DNA from: Candidatus Peregrinibacteria bacterium
Lineage (GTDB): Bacteria > Patescibacteriota > Gracilibacteria > UBA1369
Length of the DNA stretch: 10,548 nucleotides
Direction: 5' to 3'
NCBI GenBank assembly: GCA_014728765.1
Contig: WJLA01000117.1
Coordinates: 1-10,548 of the forward strand
The notes beneath the pieces are model-generated. The model saw nothing but the letters and a program-made list of their open reading frames with translations, searched no databases and was not told the DNA's origin. Position numbers and translations under genes: made by a program. This document shows positions 8,121 through 10,548 of this stretch, piece by piece. Within the stretch, counting starts at the first letter, position 1; each line of letters starts with the position of its first letter.

Positions 8121-10100
8121 ATGATCCAAATGTTTTTAAAGAAAAATAAAATACAGCTACTGACGGCAATTAGTATACTATTTTTATCCGGTTTATTGAT
8201 AAACTTTAATTTTTTCGATTTTCAAGCCAACTTATTTAATAATAAAAAAGCGCCCGCTTATGATGGCCTTGTTATGCCGGTTCAAAAAATTCCAGACTGG
8301 GTCAATATTGATGCTAATAAATGGAATTATAATTATGCCAGTTTAAATTCCAGTGATGTAGTAAAAATTCCAAAATACGATCCTGCTGAATTAACAATCC
8401 CATTTGATCAAATTGATTGGAATGATAAAGATGATTTAAAAATAAGAAATGCTCAAATAACTTATAGTGTGCCATATATGGGCAATTACAAATTGGATGG
8501 ACATGAGCATGTTGGAAGTCATTTGGCTGTAGACATCAAAACCGCAACAGGAACGCCCGTTCATGCGATTGGTAATGGTGTTGTTGTGAAAACATCAAAT
8601 ATTTCCACTGGATTTGGAAAGCATGTCGTCGTAAGACATGATGATTTCCCTTCTTATGAAAACCCGAAGATTAAAACAACTTATTATTCATCTTACAGTC
8701 ACTTAAATTCTATAGATGTAAATGATGGTGAAATAGTTTTAAAAAACCAAATCATTGGAACAGTCGGTGATACCGGCACAGCTACAACACCGCATTTACA
8801 CTTTCAAATTGATAAGGATAATGCTCCATGGCATCCGTATTGGCCTTTTACTTCCGCGGAGGCGGCAGCTGCCGGACTTTCATTTTTTGAAGCAATCAAT
8901 ACAGGTTTTGCTAAGGAAAAAGCACTATCAACAACAATTAACCCAATGCTTTATGTTCAAAAATATGCGGATGAAGTGGAGGTTGATTTTGAAGATGATA
9001 ACTTTTCAAACGATACGTCGATTGAAACTGGCGAGTTAATTGAAGATGAAAAATTAGAAAACAATGAACACGTTAATTCGGATTTGGTAACTCCAACCAT
9101 AGAAGACGATTTACCTCCAACTGATGATAATGAAATTGAAAAAAAAGTTTCTACAGAACAACCGGTGAGAGTTGATGTTGAAAATAGATCGTTTCTGGAT
9201 TTGGATACATTCGAATTGAAATACCCTGATTCATTTACACTTGATCAGCCCGTTACAATTAAAATAATCGCTTTGGATGAAAATAGAAAAGTAATATCAG
9301 ATTACGAACCTGAATCGGAAATAAATATTGCAATCGAAAACGGTTCTGCGGAGTTATCCACAACATATTTAAAACCAAGTGATTTTAATAATGGCTCCGC
9401 CACTTTTACCATTACTCCAGAGGCTGAATATGGCCTAAAATTCAGTGTTACTGACGGAAATGATGTTAAAGTTTATTCGAAAATAATGAAAGCAAGTATA
9501 TTCAGTGACTTGACCAAAGATGATCCAGTATTTGCTGCTGTAAATTTTTTGAAAAACAATGAAATTGTTAGAGGTTATCCGGATGGATCATTTAAAGCGG
9601 AAAGTCCCGTTTCAAGAGTTGAAGCTTTGAAATTTATTTATGAAGGATTAAATAAAGACTTTAGAAGAACTGTAATTCTGGAATTCAGAGATACTGACTC
9701 AAAGGCATGGTACGCTAGATATGTAGCTGCAGCACACCAAGAAAGAATAATTGAAGGTTATCCCGGAAATTATTTCTTGCCTGCAAATACGGTTACAAGA
9801 GCCGAATTTATAAAAATGCTATTGTTATCAGCCGATATTGATGTTGAAGAAAATTTCAATGAAATTAAGCCTTATCAAGATGTTGAATTAACGGACTGGC
9901 ATATTAAATATATCGCCAAAGCGAAAGAAATGAATTTGCTAGATCCAAACAGAAGTAAAATTCAACCAAATGAGCCTTTGTCCAGGGGTGAGGTTTCTGA
10001 AATTCTCTACAAATTGATTGTCACAAAACTAAATAATCGAGATAGCTTTAGTGATGGTTTAGTTGTGAGTAACAGTGATATAGAGGATTTTTACAATTAA
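8121..10100 (+). CDS. Exported M23 (LytM-type) endopeptidase with three C-terminal SLH domains
   Basis: This is a 659-residue envelope protein. Basic residues 7-10 and a hydrophobic helix (about 11-28) form a signal peptide or uncleaved anchor; no lipobox or clear AxA cleavage site is visible. The M23 zinc peptidase domain (about 115-245) keeps all expected residues: HLAVD (His134, Asp138), His194 in YSHLN, and HLH (His225, His227), so it should cleave peptidoglycan peptide bridges. Residues 284-342 are an acidic linker (23 Asp/Glu in 59). About 350-457 looks beta-rich and Ig-like, by composition only. Three SLH repeats follow at about 461-510, 522-570 and 584-634, with SRVE (498-501), TRAE (559-562) and SRGE (621-624) at the wall-polymer-binding position. 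The protein has no cysteine. A second in-frame ATG lies at 8130. The gene ends in TAA followed directly by TAG. The inferred role is wall remodelling while held at the cell surface. Confidence 0.93.
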   Translation: MIQMFLKKNKIQLLTAISILFLSGLLINFNFFDFQANLFNNKKAPAYDGLVMPVQKIPDWVNIDANKWNYNYASLNSSDVVKIPKYDPAELTIPFDQIDWNDKDDLKIRNAQITYSVPYMGNYKLDGHEHVGSHLAVDIKTATGTPVHAIGNGVVVKTSNISTGFGKHVVVRHDDFPSYENPKIKTTYYSSYSHLNSIDVNDGEIVLKNQIIGTVGDTGTATTPHLHFQIDKDNAPWHPYWPFTSAEAAAAGLSFFEAINTGFAKEKALSTTINPMLYVQKYADEVEVDFEDDNFSNDTSIETGELIEDEKLENNEHVNSDLVTPTIEDDLPPTDDNEIEKKVSTEQPVRVDVENRSFLDLDTFELKYPDSFTLDQPVTIKIIALDENRKVISDYEPESEINIAIENGSAELSTTYLKPSDFNNGSATFTITPEAEYGLKFSVTDGNDVKVYSKIMKASIFSDLTKDDPVFAAVNFLKNNEIVRGYPDGSFKAESPVSRVEALKFIYEGLNKDFRRTVILEFRDTDSKAWYARYVAAAHQERIIEGYPGNYFLPANTVTRAEFIKMLLLSADIDVEENFNEIKPYQDVELTDWHIKYIAKAKEMNLLDPNRSKIQPNEPLSRGEVSEILYKLIVTKLNNRDSFSDGLVVSNSDIEDFYN

Positions 10101-10103
10101 TAG

Positions 10104-10132
10104 TTGATAAATAGAAAATATTTAAGTAAAAT
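10104..10132 (+). promoter_or_regulatory. Sigma70-type promoter for the tRNA-Arg gene
   Basis: TTGATA (10104-10109) and TAAAAT (10127-10132) are 17 bases apart, each one mismatch from consensus. The predicted start near 10139 leaves a leader of about 24 bases before the mature tRNA 5' end. The promoter begins 4 bases after the M23-SLH stop codon. I see no terminator between the two genes, so read-through from upstream is also possible. Confidence 0.6.
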
Positions 10133-10162
10133 TCTGGCACTTTAAACAGGTAAGCTTTTTAT

Positions 10163-10239
10163 GCGCCCGTAGCTCAGCTGGATAGAGCGGTGCCCTTCTA
10201 AGGCAAAGGTCGAAGGTTCGAATCCTTCCGGGCGTACCA
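10163..10239 (+). tRNA. tRNA-Arg (anticodon UCU), CCA encoded
   Basis: A full cloverleaf of 77 bases folds by eye. The acceptor stem is 10163-10169 with 10229-10235, including a G1-U72 wobble. The D stem is GCTC/GAGC (10172-10175, 10185-10188), the T stem GAAGG/CCTTC (10212-10216, 10224-10228), and the T loop TTCGAAT. The anticodon loop CTTCTAA (10195-10201) gives anticodon TCT at 10197-10199, which reads AGA/AGG arginine codons. A20 in the D loop and C35 are arginine identity elements. Discriminator A is at 10236 and the CCA end is encoded (10237-10239). The top pair of the anticodon stem is a G27-A43 mismatch. Since it decodes an ANN codon, this tRNA would be expected to carry t6A37, made by the pathway that includes TsaE. 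Confidence 0.96.
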
Positions 10240-10313
10240 TTAATGATATTTAAAGCAAAAGTAATTCTGTAGTGGTTTCAAAAAAAACTTAGTTTTATAT
10301 TGCTTATTTCTTG

Positions 10314-10380
10314 TTTAGACATCGAGTTTTGGTTATTAGAGTGCTCTTCTTTCTTAACACGGTGTCTAAAATCTCTTTTT
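10314..10380 (+). repeat. Imperfect inverted repeat with trailing T-run; possible terminator or structured RNA
   Basis: TTTAGACATCG (10314-10324) pairs with CGGTGTCTAAA (10360-10370) over 11 bp with one T-G wobble. The central 35 bases can form a smaller hairpin (GTTA at 10332-10335 with TAAC at 10355-10358, and AGA with TCT inside). Five T bases follow at 10376-10380, six bases after the stem. This could end the tRNA transcript 75 bases downstream of it, but the stem is AT-rich and the T-run is short and offset for a classic intrinsic terminator. A small structured RNA or a protein-binding palindrome are alternatives. The remaining part of the 10240-10421 spacer is AT-rich and shows no gene. 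Confidence 0.45.
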
Positions 10381-10388
10381 AATATACT

Positions 10389-10394
10389 TATAAT
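10389..10394 (+). promoter_or_regulatory. Candidate -10 box upstream of the right-edge ORF
   Basis: A perfect TATAAT lies 28 bases before the ATG at 10422. No recognisable -35 box sits 16-18 bases upstream and there is no extended TG motif, so in this AT-rich spacer the match may be chance. Confidence 0.3.
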
Positions 10395-10421
10395 GAGTTA
10401 TGACTTGCAATATATGCAAAA

Positions 10422-10548
10422 ATGTGTATGTTTAATTTAAATATAAATGATAGTAATATGGGGTTGCAAAATGGTTTAAAAAAGGAACTTATAGATGATC
10501 AAACTGAAAGAGTTGAGCAAGATTTAACTAGTGATAGTGGTATTAGAA
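10422..10548 (+). CDS. Unidentified ORF, 5' end only
   Basis: The frame opens at ATG 10422 (alternative ATG at 10428) and stays open for 42 codons to the window edge. An in-frame TGA at 10401-10403 rules out a longer N-terminal extension. The visible residues begin MCMFNLNINDSNMG and continue as a polar, acidic stretch (KKELIDDQTERVEQDLTSD). No signal peptide, membrane segment or known motif is visible. The leader has no Shine-Dalgarno sequence, like most genes here, so the start is uncertain. I do not recognise it, and it could still be a chance ORF. Confidence 0.4.
   Translation, partial: MCMFNLNINDSNMGLQNGLKKELIDDQTERVEQDLTSDSGIR

Noticed and set aside
10118..10268. Similar ATATTTAA...ATTCTG strings on both sides of the tRNA, as possible direct repeats or att sites
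   Set aside because: The match needs several gaps and is made of common AT-rich words. Neither copy duplicates the tRNA 3' end, as an integration scar would.
10284..10296. AAAACT-T-AGTTTT palindrome as a terminator
   Set aside because: It has almost no GC pairs and a loop too small for the full stem; it is likely chance in an A/T-rich stretch.
1..10548. CRISPR array, insertion sequence, prophage or defence system
   Set aside because: No regularly spaced repeats, transposase, integrase, capsid or nuclease-effector motifs were seen on either strand.

Overview
The window looks like a chromosomal segment of a low-GC bacterium, most likely a member of the Candidate Phyla Radiation (Patescibacteria). 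Three things suggest this. The first is a long HerA/TraG-type ATPase with an N-terminal membrane segment, of a kind common in that group. The second is A-rich gene leaders with little or no Shine-Dalgarno sequence. The third is tightly packed housekeeping genes. Finer placement (for example Peregrinibacteria) is a guess. The standard bacterial code fits: no gene contains an internal in-frame TGA, and TGA serves as a stop for aspS and tsaE.

Minus strand, positions 8046 down to 1: four co-directional genes form a probable operon, tsaE - dnaE - aspS - (HerA/TraG-like ATPase, running off the left edge). TsaE helps make t6A37 on ANN-decoding tRNAs, DnaE is the replicative polymerase alpha subunit, and AspRS charges tRNA-Asp and, from its sequence, probably also tRNA-Asn. 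The ATPase resembles conjugation coupling proteins. Gaps are 36 and 47 bases, and the last junction is a TGATG overlap.

Plus strand, positions 8047 to 10239: a 74-base divergent spacer carries a good sigma70-type promoter (TTGATT-N17-TATAAT). It drives a 659-residue exported cell-wall protein with an M23 (LytM) endopeptidase domain, an acidic linker, a beta-rich segment and three SLH domains. A second promoter (TTGATA-N17-TAAAAT) lies just after it and precedes a tRNA-Arg(UCU) gene with encoded CCA.

Positions 10240 to 10548: an AT-rich spacer holds an 11-bp imperfect inverted repeat followed by a short T-run (possible terminator or structured RNA) and a TATAAT box. The start of an unidentified ORF then runs off the right edge.

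I see no CRISPR array, insertion sequence, prophage gene or evident novel multi-gene system. The points most worth a second look are the degenerate PHP domain of DnaE, the apparently non-discriminating AspRS, the M23-SLH architecture, the coupling of the ATPase gene to aspS, and the inverted repeat after the tRNA.
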